DNA of 64,000 nt from CAZAQV01 sp964487255 (lineage in GTDB: Bacteria; Myxococcota_A; Polyangia; Polyangiales; CAZAQV01), in the NCBI GenBank assembly GCA_964487255.1, contig CAZAQV010000007.1, positions 176,122 to 240,121 of the forward strand, read 5' to 3'. The notes beneath the pieces were generated by a model, which was given only the letters and a program-made list of their open reading frames with translations, searched no databases and was not told the origin of the DNA. Of this stretch, positions 15,909 to 25,513 are shown piece by piece; the first letter of the stretch is position 1; each line of letters opens with the position of its first letter. The translations under genes were made by a program, and so were the position numbers.

Positions 15909-16766
15909 TCACTTTCCGGTGACTTTCCGGCCGCACGTCATCAGGGCTTCGGCGCTCAGCGTGAACGGACCGTCTTGCGGCACGCGCCTGCCTGCGGCCT
16001 CGAGAAAACGTTCGCGTACCCCCGCCCAAGCGGCTTCCCCCATGCGTGTGCGCAGCAGCTTGAGCGGTCCACTGGTGTCCTCGATGACCTGCGCATAGTG
16101 ACTGGCACTCTCGAACCGAGCCTCGCCAACCACCGGTTCGCAACGCACGTCGACGAAACCGGCAGCGCTCAGCTCGCCCTCACACTCCGCCGGTTCTTGG
16201 AGGTCACCTTTTTGCGGCTTCGGCATGTCTGGCAAAGCCTCGGCCATCGCTGCAAAGCCAATCTGCATCAATGGCCGGCGCTCGATGGGACTCCAGGTCA
16301 TGACCACCGCGTGGCCGCCTGGTTTGAGCACCCTAAGAAGCTCAGCGAACGCCCGTGCGCGGTCGGGAAAGAACATGAAACCAAACAGACAGAACGCGGC
16401 GTCAAAAGCGTCGTCTTCGAGCGAAAGCGCCTCGGCGTCCATCACCTGGGCATCGATCGCCGACGCAACGCCGTCATTGACAGCGAGGCGGCGAAGCTCC
16501 TCGACCATGCCTGGCGAAAAGTCGGTCGCTACCACCTGCGCGCCACGCCCGGCAGCAGCACGCGCGAGCGCGCCCGGTCCACACGCAACTTCCAGCAAAC
16601 GCTTGCCACGGAGCTCCCCCAGCTCCGCGAGCGCTCGCTCATGAAACACGTCGAACAACTTGCCGGCGCCCGCGTACCCGCTGGCAATCGCGCTCCACGT
16701 GTCCGGTTGCTGCATGGGGCCCTTTGAGGTCGTCGTCATCGCTTGAGCATCCGCTGGCCCGATCAT
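15909..16766 (-). CDS. class I SAM-dependent methyltransferase
   Basis: This 285-residue protein has the SAM-binding motif I LLEVACGPGALARAAA. An acidic end of strand 2 (VVATDFSPGMVEELR), DAEALSLEDDAFDAAFCLFG and the LLRVLKPGGHAVVMTW post-motif follow. All match UbiE/Methyltransf_11-like enzymes. The substrate cannot be told from sequence. Starts at M1, M10 or M18 are all possible; I kept the first because an AGAGGA site lies upstream. It has no operon partners. Confidence 0.85.
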   Translation of the reverse strand: MIGPADAQAMTTTSKGPMQQPDTWSAIASGYAGAGKLFDVFHERALAELGELRGKRLLEVACGPGALARAAAGRGAQVVATDFSPGMVEELRRLAVNDGVASAIDAQVMDAEALSLEDDAFDAAFCLFGFMFFPDRARAFAELLRVLKPGGHAVVMTWSPIERRPLMQIGFAAMAEALPDMPKPQKGDLQEPAECEGELSAAGFVDVRCEPVVGEARFESASHYAQVIEDTSGPLKLLRTRMGEAAWAGVRERFLEAAGRRVPQDGPFTLSAEALMTCGRKVTGK

Positions 16767-16907
16767 GTCGTCAATCCTCTCACGGATAGCCTACGGTCGA
16801 TTGGGGGGCGAAAATTCGACATGGCGGCGGGTCTATTTGCGTTGACCCGTCGATTTGCCGGATTCACGATCTGAGTCGATTCGCTTCCGCTCATAGAAGG
16901 AGTGCCC

Positions 16908-19067
16908 ATGGTTCGTCGACGTGCCTTTATCGTGCTCTGCCTGAAGCTCGGGTGGCTCTCACTCACGGCGGGGGCATGCGGCAGCACGTCGGTGGACGAA
17001 CCGCCCGAGGGGATCGACCTCGACCCAGACCGCGGTCGTCCCACCTCCGCGATCGTCGACTTCGACCTTGGTGCGTGGACCGGATGCTCTGCGCACGCGG
17101 ACGGCAGCGTATACTGCTGGGGCGTCAACATTCACGATTTTTCGGTGCAGCGCCCAGCGCGCTGGAATCCCACGCCGATTCGAATCACAGGGGTGGAAGG
17201 AGCCGTTGATGTAACAGTGGGAATGAGTTGGGCTTGCGCGCTCGACAATGCAGGCAAGGTGACATGCTGGGGCTACACGGGCGAAGCCGAAACGGGGAAT
17301 GCACATGAGTTCGCAATGCTGCGCGGTGCGGTCGAAATTGATGCGGACACCAGCATGCTCTGCGGTCGCTTCTCAGACGGGCGAGTTCGCTGCCACGGCA
17401 CGTTCTGGGATTCGGGTCTCTGGTACGACATTCGTGATCTGAACGATGCAACGAGCATCTCCGTCGGTGGCGACTACGGCTGCGCGGTGCGCGCCGACAC
17501 CACCGCGGTTTGCTGGGGGCGCTTCTTGCAGGAGACAGGTCTTCCTCAAGTCCATGATCTTCCCAACGCCATCGTCGACGAAGAGGGCACCGCGATCACT
17601 GGCATCGCCGCGGTTGAAGCTTCGGCAGGGCTCGGAGGTTTGCCGCCGTCGACCTACCTGGTGATGGCGGATGGTCGAATCCTGGCCATGGGTGCAAACG
17701 AAGACGGACAGCTCGGCGCGGCAACGCACGCTGTGGCAATGTCTCCTCTTCCGGTCTCTTTGAACGCGGTGCAGTCGGCGTCAGCTGGCCAACGGTATGC
17801 CTGTGCGCTCACCCGCGACGCAACTGTCTCGTGCTGGGGAAGAAACGATTTGGGCATGCTGGGCAATGGCAGCCCTGGTCAGAGCGCACCACCATCACCT
17901 TTGGCACTCGAAGCAATCGAGCGTATCGAGGCGGGCGATAACACAGCTTGCGCGTTGACCGATGCTCGACTCTGGTGTTGGGGAAGCAATGCGGACTTTT
18001 TACTAGGCACGCGTGCGCCAGGACCGGAGGTGCTCACGCCCACCCTAGTGCCCGAGACAGCAGGCGTGACGAGCGCGAGTCTCAATCTGCCTTGGCAATC
18101 GGTCGATCCCCGGGCTTGCTTCGTCACGTCAGAAGGCAGCCTCTTCTGCGGCGGTCAGGACGAATCGACTGAATCTTTCGATGGTGAGGCAGCGCTGACC
18201 TTCACTGGCGTCACGCATGTTTCGCTCGGTCCCTGGCATGCGTGCGCGGTGCGGGAGGACAAGACGGTCTGGTGCTGGGGCCATAATTTTTTCGGTCAGC
18301 TCGGGGTCGAGCAGTCCTACGACGGGACCAAGCGCCCCGTACAGGCCGTAGGCGTTGCAAGCGCCCTCAAGGTGGGTGTCTCCGAGATGGGCAGTTGCGC
18401 GCTCCTCGAAGACGGGGGTGTGAGCTGTTGGGGAACTGGCCCTGTGGTGAGCGCACCTTTCGATTCACCGACGCTTCGAGATGACGTTAGAGACGCTGTC
18501 GATCTATCGGTCTCAGGCTCGTCGGCATGTGCAGTGATTGCCGACGGATCAGCACTTTGCTGGGGCGGCCTCATCCAGCACCCATCGGGCGCGGCGGTGG
18601 CGTTTGAATCGGCCGTGAGACTCCCAGCGCCCGAGCCGATCGATCGCGTCACAGCCGACGACAGCCTCGCATGTGTGCTCGGCAAGTCCGGGGCTCTCTA
18701 TTGCTGGCGCGGGTTGGGCTCGTTCCCTTACGAAGCCTATCCTGGGCCACCGCCCTTCCCGACACTTCTGCTGGCAGACAGCATGCCCAATTTGGTCGCT
18801 GTCGACGCTGCGGACGGACGCGTATGCGGCGTAACCGCCGAGGGGAAAGTATGGTGCATGCAAGAGTTTCCCGACGACCAAGGCGAGCTGCCGACCGGGG
18901 CGCTTCCCAAGGCAACCCAGATCGAAGGCATCGACGACGCGGTCGACATCGTGGTCGCCTTCGGCGCAACCTGCGCGATCACACCACGCGGCCTCGTCTG
19001 CTGGGGAGAAGTGCCTTTCGCAAAGTCGGAGATGATCAGTGCAAGTCCGGTCCCGCTCGACTATTGA
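16908..19067 (+). CDS. RCC1-repeat lipoprotein
   Basis: This protein has 719 residues. The ATG at 16908 was chosen because AGAAGGAG lies five bases before it. The signal peptide ends in the lipobox LTAGAC. The remainder is a chain of RCC1-type blades: nine CWG motifs and one CWR are spaced 45-80 residues apart, with typical partners such as HACAVREDKTVWCWGHN and FGQLG. RCC1 repeats form seven-bladed propellers that bind proteins, and this length could fold into one long or two propellers. In Myxococcota such lipoproteins are common and mostly uncharacterised. It is probably exposed at the outer membrane. Confidence 0.9.
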   Translation: MVRRRAFIVLCLKLGWLSLTAGACGSTSVDEPPEGIDLDPDRGRPTSAIVDFDLGAWTGCSAHADGSVYCWGVNIHDFSVQRPARWNPTPIRITGVEGAVDVTVGMSWACALDNAGKVTCWGYTGEAETGNAHEFAMLRGAVEIDADTSMLCGRFSDGRVRCHGTFWDSGLWYDIRDLNDATSISVGGDYGCAVRADTTAVCWGRFLQETGLPQVHDLPNAIVDEEGTAITGIAAVEASAGLGGLPPSTYLVMADGRILAMGANEDGQLGAATHAVAMSPLPVSLNAVQSASAGQRYACALTRDATVSCWGRNDLGMLGNGSPGQSAPPSPLALEAIERIEAGDNTACALTDARLWCWGSNADFLLGTRAPGPEVLTPTLVPETAGVTSASLNLPWQSVDPRACFVTSEGSLFCGGQDESTESFDGEAALTFTGVTHVSLGPWHACAVREDKTVWCWGHNFFGQLGVEQSYDGTKRPVQAVGVASALKVGVSEMGSCALLEDGGVSCWGTGPVVSAPFDSPTLRDDVRDAVDLSVSGSSACAVIADGSALCWGGLIQHPSGAAVAFESAVRLPAPEPIDRVTADDSLACVLGKSGALYCWRGLGSFPYEAYPGPPPFPTLLLADSMPNLVAVDAADGRVCGVTAEGKVWCMQEFPDDQGELPTGALPKATQIEGIDDAVDIVVAFGATCAITPRGLVCWGEVPFAKSEMISASPVPLDY

Positions 19068-19122
19068 TCGATCGAGTTCGCTGAAAAATAAGCTGCGGTG
19101 CGAAGAAGAAGGATCCGAGACG

Positions 19123-20112
19123 CTACAGCGAAAACTGCGAAAGGAACGACCAGATTTGCTCGGTCGTCTCGCCGGATCCGTGGTAGTCGTGCGCCACCTC
19201 GTTCCAAATGCAGTAGCGCAGTTCACTCTTGTCCGAGCATGGCTCGCTTTGCCAACAACGGGCATCACCTTCGCTAAACTCGGTGGCCGCGTCCGGGTCA
19301 CAGTCATTTCGCGACATCCACATCTCCCTAACCGATTCGATCGAATCGTAGCGGAGGATTGGATTTCCCTTGATCGGCACGAGCGGATCGGAGTCGCCAT
19401 GGAAGTGAACAATGGGTCTGGCCACGCCGGGTTGGCACTGCTCTTGTGAAACTGCAAGTGACGCCGACACTACAGCAAACGCCGCAAAACGATCCGATGG
19501 CTCACAGGCCAACCGGTAGCTCATGAATCCACCATTCGAAAAGCCGAGCACATAGGTGCGTGACGTATCGACACAGTAGTCGCTCTGGATTCGCTCGACG
19601 AGCGCGTGGAGGAAGCCGACATCATCAATGCCCAGTGTATTGGCAGGCGTGCAACATTTTCCGGCGTTCCACGAACGAGCCTGACCAAACACCTCAGTGC
19701 CGTCCGGGTGCAAGGTGAAAATCTTCTCTCGCTCGGCGATACCTGCGATTTGTGTTCGTTCGATCTGGTGCGCCCCACTCGAACCGTGTCCATGAAGGCT
19801 AAGCAGCAAAGGCCGCGGTTGACCATCTTGCTCAGGGATATACAAAATGGCGCTTCGTTCCTTGCCACCCCAGTCAACGGTAATCGTCTGCTCGCCCGGA
19901 GCGTCGCGACTTACGCAGCGCGGGTCCGGCGGGGTTTGAGCCTCCGATTGGGGCGAAGCATCTGCCGTGACCGAAACGCGAGCATCGAACCCTATTTCGA
20001 AGTCCGCGGCGTCCGCGCTCGCGTCCATTCCCTGAAGATGCGCACCCTCCTCGCCGCATCCGCTCGACAAGACGTAGCCGACGATCAACACCGACATGAT
20101 GATGTGGTTCAT
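19123..20112 (-). CDS. lipoprotein esterase of PHB-depolymerase/LpqC type
   Basis: This is a 329-residue protein. The chosen start MNHIIMSVLIVGYV leads to the lipobox LSSGC; an ATG seven codons upstream would also work. After an Asp/Ala-rich linker the alpha/beta-hydrolase domain shows the LHGHGSSG oxyanion region, the nucleophile motif GFSNGG, the Asp in HFHGDSDPLVP and the His in VAHDYHGSG. This matches secreted polyhydroxybutyrate depolymerase, feruloyl esterase and LpqC-like proteins. Four extra Cys near the end (DARCWQSEPC, LRYC) may form disulphides. The natural ester is unknown. Confidence 0.85.
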   Translation of the reverse strand: MNHIIMSVLIVGYVLSSGCGEEGAHLQGMDASADAADFEIGFDARVSVTADASPQSEAQTPPDPRCVSRDAPGEQTITVDWGGKERSAILYIPEQDGQPRPLLLSLHGHGSSGAHQIERTQIAGIAEREKIFTLHPDGTEVFGQARSWNAGKCCTPANTLGIDDVGFLHALVERIQSDYCVDTSRTYVLGFSNGGFMSYRLACEPSDRFAAFAVVSASLAVSQEQCQPGVARPIVHFHGDSDPLVPIKGNPILRYDSIESVREMWMSRNDCDPDAATEFSEGDARCWQSEPCSDKSELRYCIWNEVAHDYHGSGETTEQIWSFLSQFSL

Positions 20113-20225
20113 ACGGACTCGGTAAACCGGCACCCAGAAGGTGTATCAAGACCGACAACCCAAGACCAGAGCCGCCAAAACCGTACTGCGACAGAGCTGC
20201 CGCGCTGCGAGCGCACCCAAGAGGC

Positions 20226-21242
20226 ATGGCACGTTTCCTGCTGCGCTATCGCTCCATGAACAACGGATGCTTGAAGTGGGTTTGCGACCTGGGGGTTATC
20301 TGGACGGTCTTGGCCGCTGGGTGCGGCGATGATGTTGCAGCGGGGACGGATAGCGATATGCCTGACGCGCAGAATCCAGGGGACGGGGGCGACGCAGCAT
20401 TGGAGGACGCAGAGACCGTCCCCTTTTTGACACTCTGCGCGCAACCGGAACTTTATTGCGAGCGGCTGTATGAATGCGCAGAGCCTGACCGTTTGGAAGA
20501 AGATCAAGAGGTCTTTGGTCACACGGACGTGGCCAGTTGCATCGTGGTCCAAGACGCCCTCGTTTTGGCTTATTGCCAGTCGCTCGAGCAGAGTTGGTTT
20601 TCCAACCGCGTCGACGTCGACCTATCCCGACTCGGCGCTTGCTACACACACCTCGTCGACCTCTCCTGCTACCACTATGTGCACGGCGACCACCAGGCAG
20701 CAGGGCCTTGTGAAGGAAGCCCCTTCGTTTCCGCCCTGGTATCTCACGGCTCGGCCTGTGGGCAACACTACGAGTGCCTTGACGAGGCGGACGTGTGCAG
20801 CGGCACGCCCGAGATGCTTGGCATCTGCGAGGCGCCCCCTGGAGAAGACAATCCGTGCGTCTTTGGCAAGTGCGCGTCGGGACTGCGTTGCATCGACGAA
20901 ATATGTCGACCGATCGAGGGTGCAACGTGCATCTTCGATCACGATTGTGATGACGATACATTTTGGTGCGACCAGCCCGGAAACGACTTTCGTTTCGAGT
21001 TCGAACACCCTGGTGAGCCCGGCGTCTGTGCAGCTCGAGCCTTGGTCGGGAGCAACTGCGAAGACATCTATGCCTGCGCCGAAACGCTGCACTGCGACGA
21101 CACGAACGGTTACGACGAAGACAATTTTCGTCTTCCGGGTCATTGCGTCACCCGCCGGTCGAGTGGAGAACCGTGCAACGAGCCCGCAGACTGCACCTCG
21201 TTCGACTGCGTTTTCGAGGGCGCAACCGGAACATGTGCGTAA
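20226..21242 (+). CDS. Cys-rich lipoprotein
   Basis: This 338-residue protein has a lipobox LAAGC after a short N-terminal helix; a second ATG at 20256 would give a tighter signal peptide. An Asp/Ala/Gly-rich linker precedes a domain with about 30 cysteines in a Dickkopf/EGF-like spacing (CVFGKCASGLRC, CIFDHDCDDDTFWC). This is typical of large surface lipoprotein families in Myxococcota, and there is no catalytic motif. The gene is divergent from the esterase gene, about 110 bases away. Confidence 0.85.
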   Translation: MARFLLRYRSMNNGCLKWVCDLGVIWTVLAAGCGDDVAAGTDSDMPDAQNPGDGGDAALEDAETVPFLTLCAQPELYCERLYECAEPDRLEEDQEVFGHTDVASCIVVQDALVLAYCQSLEQSWFSNRVDVDLSRLGACYTHLVDLSCYHYVHGDHQAAGPCEGSPFVSALVSHGSACGQHYECLDEADVCSGTPEMLGICEAPPGEDNPCVFGKCASGLRCIDEICRPIEGATCIFDHDCDDDTFWCDQPGNDFRFEFEHPGEPGVCAARALVGSNCEDIYACAETLHCDDTNGYDEDNFRLPGHCVTRRSSGEPCNEPADCTSFDCVFEGATGTCA

Positions 21243-21276
21243 CCTGGCTCAGGGCACGCCAGCTTCAAGGGTCATT

Positions 21277-21336
21277 TTGGGGCATCTCGCCCCAACCGGC
21301 ACGACTGGGGACAAATGCCCCGACCCCACTGCCGGT
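21277..21336 (+). terminator. double hairpin after Cys-rich lipoprotein
   Basis: The first stem, TTGGGGC / GCCCCAA with loop ATCTC, spans 21277-21295. The second, ACCGGCA / TGCCGGT, spans 21295-21336 with an inner GGGG/CCCC pairing. There is no T run after them, so termination or RNA processing is only likely. They lie between the lipoprotein and the histidine kinase. Confidence 0.5.
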
Positions 21337-21413
21337 GAAGGAGCGGACAGAAGACAAGCGAATCGGCATGGGATAAATTCTGTGCACGGAGAGAAACGGA
21401 AGCAAAGGACAAT

Positions 21414-22847
21414 ATGCGGACCAGATTGATCTGGAAGCTTGTCGCCGTGGTCACCCTCGGCATTGCGATCGTACACGCTGTGTACGGAACGCTTCGGATC
21501 GAGCGGGAGGTCGCTCAGTTTGAAGAGGAGGCGCGTCGCGACCATGCAGCGGTCGCGCATGCGCTCGCAGTCGCCGCTACCTCGACCGCAAGCCGCATCG
21601 GCGCAGACGAAGCCCGCCAGCTGCTCGAAGATGCGGATCTCGAAAGCGACCGTGCGGAGATCGTATGGAGAAGCGAAGCAGCGGGGCCTTCGCGCCGTTC
21701 GGCTCCAAGCAACGACACCGTCCAGTCGATCATCACGGAGGAGTCAAAACAGCGGACTCTCGTCAGCACTGTTTCTCTGGCGCTGGGCGAAGAGCGAGGT
21801 GTGCTTGAAATCCGTGAGCCTCTTGTTTCCGAAGCCACCTACGTCCAGCAAACCATCGCGCGAACGGCAGTGATGACAATTGTTCTGGTCTTGCTTTGTT
21901 CCGCAGTCCTGATCGCAGCCGGTCGAGTGTTCGTGCAGCAACCCATTAAAGCGCTACTTGCTAAGCTCGAGCGCGTTGCTCAGGGCGATCTGTCTGCACC
22001 GATCGTGCTTCACCAGAAGGACGAGCTCGGGACGCTCGCTCAGGCCATTAACACCATGTGCGAACAACTCGCGGCTCTGCAACGCAAGAACGAAAAGGAA
22101 ACGCGCGCCAAGATCGCAGCCCTCGAACAGCTCCGACACGCCGACCGATTGAGTACAGTTGGACAGCTGGCATCAGGTATCGCGCACGAGCTGGGGACGC
22201 CACTGAACGTAGTCGCCGCTCGGGCAAAAATGATCGCACGCCGAAAGTCGACCGGCGAGGAAGCGGTCGATGACGCCCAGGTTATCGTGGAGCAGACCGA
22301 GCGCATGACGGAGATCATTCTGCAGCTTCTCGGTTTTGCGAGAACTCGAAAACCCAAGAGTAGCGACGAGAGCCTCACCGCTCTCTGTGAACAAGCCATT
22401 CGGATCCTCGAGCCCTTGGCGCGCAAAAACGGGGTCCTGCTCGAACTCGCGCAGACGAGCTATGAGACAACCGCGAGAATCGACGCTGTGCAGGTCCAAC
22501 AGGTGCTCGCCAACCTCGTCATGAATGCAATTCAGGCGCAGCCGTCGGGTGGCGTTGTGCGGCTCCAGGTCTCCCGCTGCTCCGAGTTTCCCCCGGCGGG
22601 TTCGCCAGGGCCGTGTGACGAGCACGCAGCGATTGTTGTGGAGGACGAGGGAGAGGGGATGAGCGACAGCATCAAGGAAAGGCTTTTTGAGCCCTTCTTC
22701 ACGACAAAAGAAGTCGGCCAAGGGACAGGTCTCGGGCTTTCGGTCGCCTACGGTATCATTCACGAGCATGGCGGTTGGATCGACGTGCAGACCGAACTCG
22801 GACGCGGAAGCCGCTTCACCATCCACCTGCCAGAAAGTACAGAATGA
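21414..22847 (+). CDS. sensor histidine kinase (NtrY/AtoS-like)
   Basis: This is a 477-residue kinase. Membrane helices at about residues 7-27 and 150-172 flank a periplasmic sensor of about 120 residues. HAMP runs about 173-225, and a dimerisation domain with phospho-acceptor His 258 (ASGIAHELGTPLN) follows. The ATPase domain has the N box NLVMNAIQA, the G1 box VEDEGEGM and the G2 box GTGLGLSV. It shares four bases (ATGA) with the sigma-54 regulator downstream, so the two form a cognate pair. The signal is unknown. Confidence 0.93.
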   Translation: MRTRLIWKLVAVVTLGIAIVHAVYGTLRIEREVAQFEEEARRDHAAVAHALAVAATSTASRIGADEARQLLEDADLESDRAEIVWRSEAAGPSRRSAPSNDTVQSIITEESKQRTLVSTVSLALGEERGVLEIREPLVSEATYVQQTIARTAVMTIVLVLLCSAVLIAAGRVFVQQPIKALLAKLERVAQGDLSAPIVLHQKDELGTLAQAINTMCEQLAALQRKNEKETRAKIAALEQLRHADRLSTVGQLASGIAHELGTPLNVVAARAKMIARRKSTGEEAVDDAQVIVEQTERMTEIILQLLGFARTRKPKSSDESLTALCEQAIRILEPLARKNGVLLELAQTSYETTARIDAVQVQQVLANLVMNAIQAQPSGGVVRLQVSRCSEFPPAGSPGPCDEHAAIVVEDEGEGMSDSIKERLFEPFFTTKEVGQGTGLGLSVAYGIIHEHGGWIDVQTELGRGSRFTIHLPESTE

Positions 22848-24217
22848 CTGCGACAAAAGGAAAGATCCTCGTCGTTGATGACGACCGGCCCATGTGTGAG
22901 GTACTCGACAAGGGGCTTCGGCGCGAAGGCTTCGAAGTCGAAACATCCTGCGTTCCCGCTGAGGCGCTTGAAAAACTGACTCAAGGAGATTTCGAGGCCA
23001 TGGTGACCGACCTGGCGATGCGCGGGATGAGCGGTCTCGAACTCTGCGAGCGTGCACTTGGCATGCAGCCGGGCCTGCCCGTCGTGGTGATGACCGCCTT
23101 TGGCAGCCTGGACACGGCAGTTGGAGCGATCCGCGCAGGCGCCTATGACTTTATTACCAAACCCTTCGACATTGAAGTGGCAGCGCTTGCACTCGAACGC
23201 GCGGTTCAGTATCGACGCTTGCGCCAAGACCTTACGCGACTCACGGAAGCCGTGGAGCGATCCCGTGAGTTCGGCGCATTACTGGGAGAGAGCCGACCCA
23301 TGCGTGCGTTGCAGGATCTAATCGAGCGCGTGCGTGATTCGGATGTGACAGTGCTCGTGACGGGTGAAAGCGGCACCGGAAAAGAACTGGTCGCTCGCAC
23401 CCTTCATCGAAGCGGTCGACGCGCAAACGGCCCCTTTGTTGCGATCAACTGTGCGGCGCTACCCGAAACCTTGCTCGAGAGTGAACTTTTCGGGCACGCA
23501 AAGGGCGCGTTCACGGATGCAAAGACGGCTCGCACGGGCCTTTTCGTGCAAGGCACAGGTGGCACGCTTTTTCTCGACGAAATCGGTGAAATGCCTGCCG
23601 GTATGCAAGCCAAGCTCCTGAGAGCACTCCAGGACCGTACCGTACGCCCGGTGGGCAGCGACAAGGAGATAGCCTTCGACGCCCGGATCATCACGGCCAC
23701 CAACCGTGACCTCGCGGCTGCGGTCGAAGAGCGTCAGTTTCGTGAGGACCTCTACTTTCGCCTCAACGTTCTCGAACTCCATGTGCCACCGCTGCGGGCT
23801 CGAGGGACCGACATCTTGGCTCTCGCACAGCGCTTCGTCGAACAAGCCGCGACATCGAGCGGCAAGGCCGTGCGCAGCATTTCACCCGAAGCGGCCCAAC
23901 GCATGTACAACTATCGCTGGCCCGGCAATGTCCGAGAGCTTCAGAACTGCATTGAGCGTGCCGTCGCTCTCTCGCGATACGACGAGATCACCGTCGATGA
24001 TTTGCCCGACCGGATCCGTGATTACAAAAAAACGCATGTCCTGGTCGCAGCCGAGGACCCGACCGAGTTCGCCCCGCTAGAAGAGATTGAGCGCCGATAC
24101 ATCGTTCGGGTGCTCGACGCAGTCGGGGGCCAGCGCACCGCGGCAGCCAAGATCCTTGGACTGGACCGCAAGACGCTATACCGCAAGCTTGAACGCTGGG
24201 GCCTACACGACACCTAA
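22844..24217 (+). CDS. sigma-54-dependent response regulator (NtrC family)
   Basis: This is a 457-residue protein. The receiver domain has phospho-acceptor Asp 56, with T84 and K106 as switch residues. The AAA+ domain has Walker A GESGTGKE (about 174-181) and Walker B TLFLDEIGE. The sigma-54 contact loop reads GAFTDA at 221-226 in place of GAFTGA, a substitution seen in other active family members. The C-terminal Fis-type helix-turn-helix (AAAKILGLDRKTLYRKL) binds DNA. It is phosphorylated by the coupled kinase and should activate sigma-54 promoters, one of which appears 120 bases downstream. Confidence 0.95.
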   Translation: MTATKGKILVVDDDRPMCEVLDKGLRREGFEVETSCVPAEALEKLTQGDFEAMVTDLAMRGMSGLELCERALGMQPGLPVVVMTAFGSLDTAVGAIRAGAYDFITKPFDIEVAALALERAVQYRRLRQDLTRLTEAVERSREFGALLGESRPMRALQDLIERVRDSDVTVLVTGESGTGKELVARTLHRSGRRANGPFVAINCAALPETLLESELFGHAKGAFTDAKTARTGLFVQGTGGTLFLDEIGEMPAGMQAKLLRALQDRTVRPVGSDKEIAFDARIITATNRDLAAAVEERQFREDLYFRLNVLELHVPPLRARGTDILALAQRFVEQAATSSGKAVRSISPEAAQRMYNYRWPGNVRELQNCIERAVALSRYDEITVDDLPDRIRDYKKTHVLVAAEDPTEFAPLEEIERRYIVRVLDAVGGQRTAAAKILGLDRKTLYRKLERWGLHDT

Positions 24218-24335
24218 GTGCGCGGTCTCGTGCCTTGGGGCGATTTTTCCCGCGCTACCGTTGCGAGGTCTTTTGCCTCACGGTCCGCTATCGAAAACGT
24301 TCGTAAATCTATCGATATCGTCACTCCGCGTGTCC

Positions 24336-24351
24336 AGGCACGGAACGTGCA
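24336..24351 (+). promoter_or_regulatory. sigma-54 promoter candidate
   Basis: AGGCACGGAACGTGCA matches the sigma-54 consensus at nearly all key positions: GG at 24337-24338 and GC at 24349-24350 are exactly ten bases apart. A start near 24362 gives a short leader before the ribosome site GAGG and the ATG at 24375. It lies just after the sigma-54 activator gene. Confidence 0.65.
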
Positions 24352-24374
24352 GATGACGTTGCTTGAGGTATCCA

Positions 24375-24869
24375 ATGCACGTCGTAAAAACCCAGTACTC
24401 TAAACTCGTCATCTCCAATGAGGTCGGTCAGCTCGCGCACTCGCTTCGCTTTAGGCCGCCAGTGGTACTCGCCGAAGACGACGGAGAAATGCGCCGACTC
24501 CTAAACGAAGCTTTGCTTGAGGAAGGCTTTGATGTCGTCAAGACAGGGAGCGGTCTTGCACTCTTCGACGAACTTCGTCGACGTAAGAGCCGGGACGAGC
24601 TTCCCGCGCTGATCGTTTCCGACATCCGAATGCCGGGCCAAAATGGTCTTGAAATGCTTCGCATTGTCCGCTCCTGGGGGTGGACCGTGCCCTTCGTGTT
24701 GATTACGTCCTTCGGCGATGATGACACCGTACGCGAAGCAAATGAACTTGGGGCCACTTGCATCCTAAGCAAGCCCTTTGACCTCGACGACCTTTGCGCG
24801 ATGGCCAAGTTTCTGACTGATCGAAATGAACTTGCCGACCCTTGGCTCGATCTGGGAACCGCCGGTTAG
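24375..24869 (+). CDS. stand-alone receiver-domain protein
   Basis: This 164-residue protein starts at the ATG reading MHVVKTQY; a TTG four codons upstream is less likely. The receiver domain covers about residues 28-150, with the acidic pocket AEDD (33-36), phospho-acceptor Asp 83 in VSDIRMPG, a Thr/Ser in LITSFGD and Lys in LSKPFDL. No output domain follows, so it acts by protein contact or as a phosphate relay or sink. A sigma-54 promoter candidate sits before it, so it may be a direct target of the upstream regulator and feed back on it. Confidence 0.85.
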   Translation: MHVVKTQYSKLVISNEVGQLAHSLRFRPPVVLAEDDGEMRRLLNEALLEEGFDVVKTGSGLALFDELRRRKSRDELPALIVSDIRMPGQNGLEMLRIVRSWGWTVPFVLITSFGDDDTVREANELGATCILSKPFDLDDLCAMAKFLTDRNELADPWLDLGTAG

Positions 24870-24896
24870 AAAAGAAAGAAAGGAAGGGAGAACTCT

Positions 24897-25466
24897 ATGC
24901 CGACTCTAAAAAACATTTTGGAAATGAAAGGCGCAGGTGTCGTTCACGTGCCCAAAGCAACAACTGTCCATCGCGCGGTACAAACCATGACGCGCGTGGG
25001 GGTCGGATCCGTCCTGGTCGTCGAAGGCGGCGAGGTACTCGGAATACTCACGGAACGCGATGCTTTGCGGCGGACGCTCACAAGAAAACTCGACGCAAGA
25101 ACCACACCCGTCGTAGACGTGATGTGTCGAGACATTTTTGTGGCCGCCCCGGACATGTCAGTTCGGGACGCGCTCAATCTCATGATCACGAAACGCTTGC
25201 GACACCTGCCCGTGGGAACGCATACCGGCTTTTTGGGCGTCGTATCGATCGGCGATCTTGCAAAGTGCGCGGTGCGCGAGTTGGAGCGAAACCTGGAAGA
25301 AATGACGCGCTACGTCGGCGGACCTTCTGTTCGACACGACTCAGGATGGCCGAGCAGCTTTCCACCGCCGTCCGATTATGCGGAAGAACTTGGTGACGAT
25401 GACGATGCGATGGACAATCGGATACCGCCACCTGCCGCGCCGCTACGCCCCGGCGCGAGAGTCTGA
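24897..25466 (+). CDS. CBS-domain pair protein
   Basis: This 189-residue protein has an AAGGAAGGGAG ribosome site before the ATG. Two CBS motifs are visible at about residues 10-65 and 72-128 (VGSVLVVEGGEVLGILTERDALRR and DALNLMITKRLRHLPV with VSIGDLAK). CBS pairs bind adenosyl nucleotides or related ligands and act as energy sensors. The last 55 residues are Pro- and Asp-rich and look unstructured. It is 27 bases after the receiver gene, so probably in the same transcript. Confidence 0.88.
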   Translation: MPTLKNILEMKGAGVVHVPKATTVHRAVQTMTRVGVGSVLVVEGGEVLGILTERDALRRTLTRKLDARTTPVVDVMCRDIFVAAPDMSVRDALNLMITKRLRHLPVGTHTGFLGVVSIGDLAKCAVRELERNLEEMTRYVGGPSVRHDSGWPSSFPPPSDYAEELGDDDDAMDNRIPPPAAPLRPGARV

Positions 25467-25513
25467 TTCCTTATTCTGTTTGAGACTCCGCTGCCCTTCG
25501 CTAACTTGGCGGC

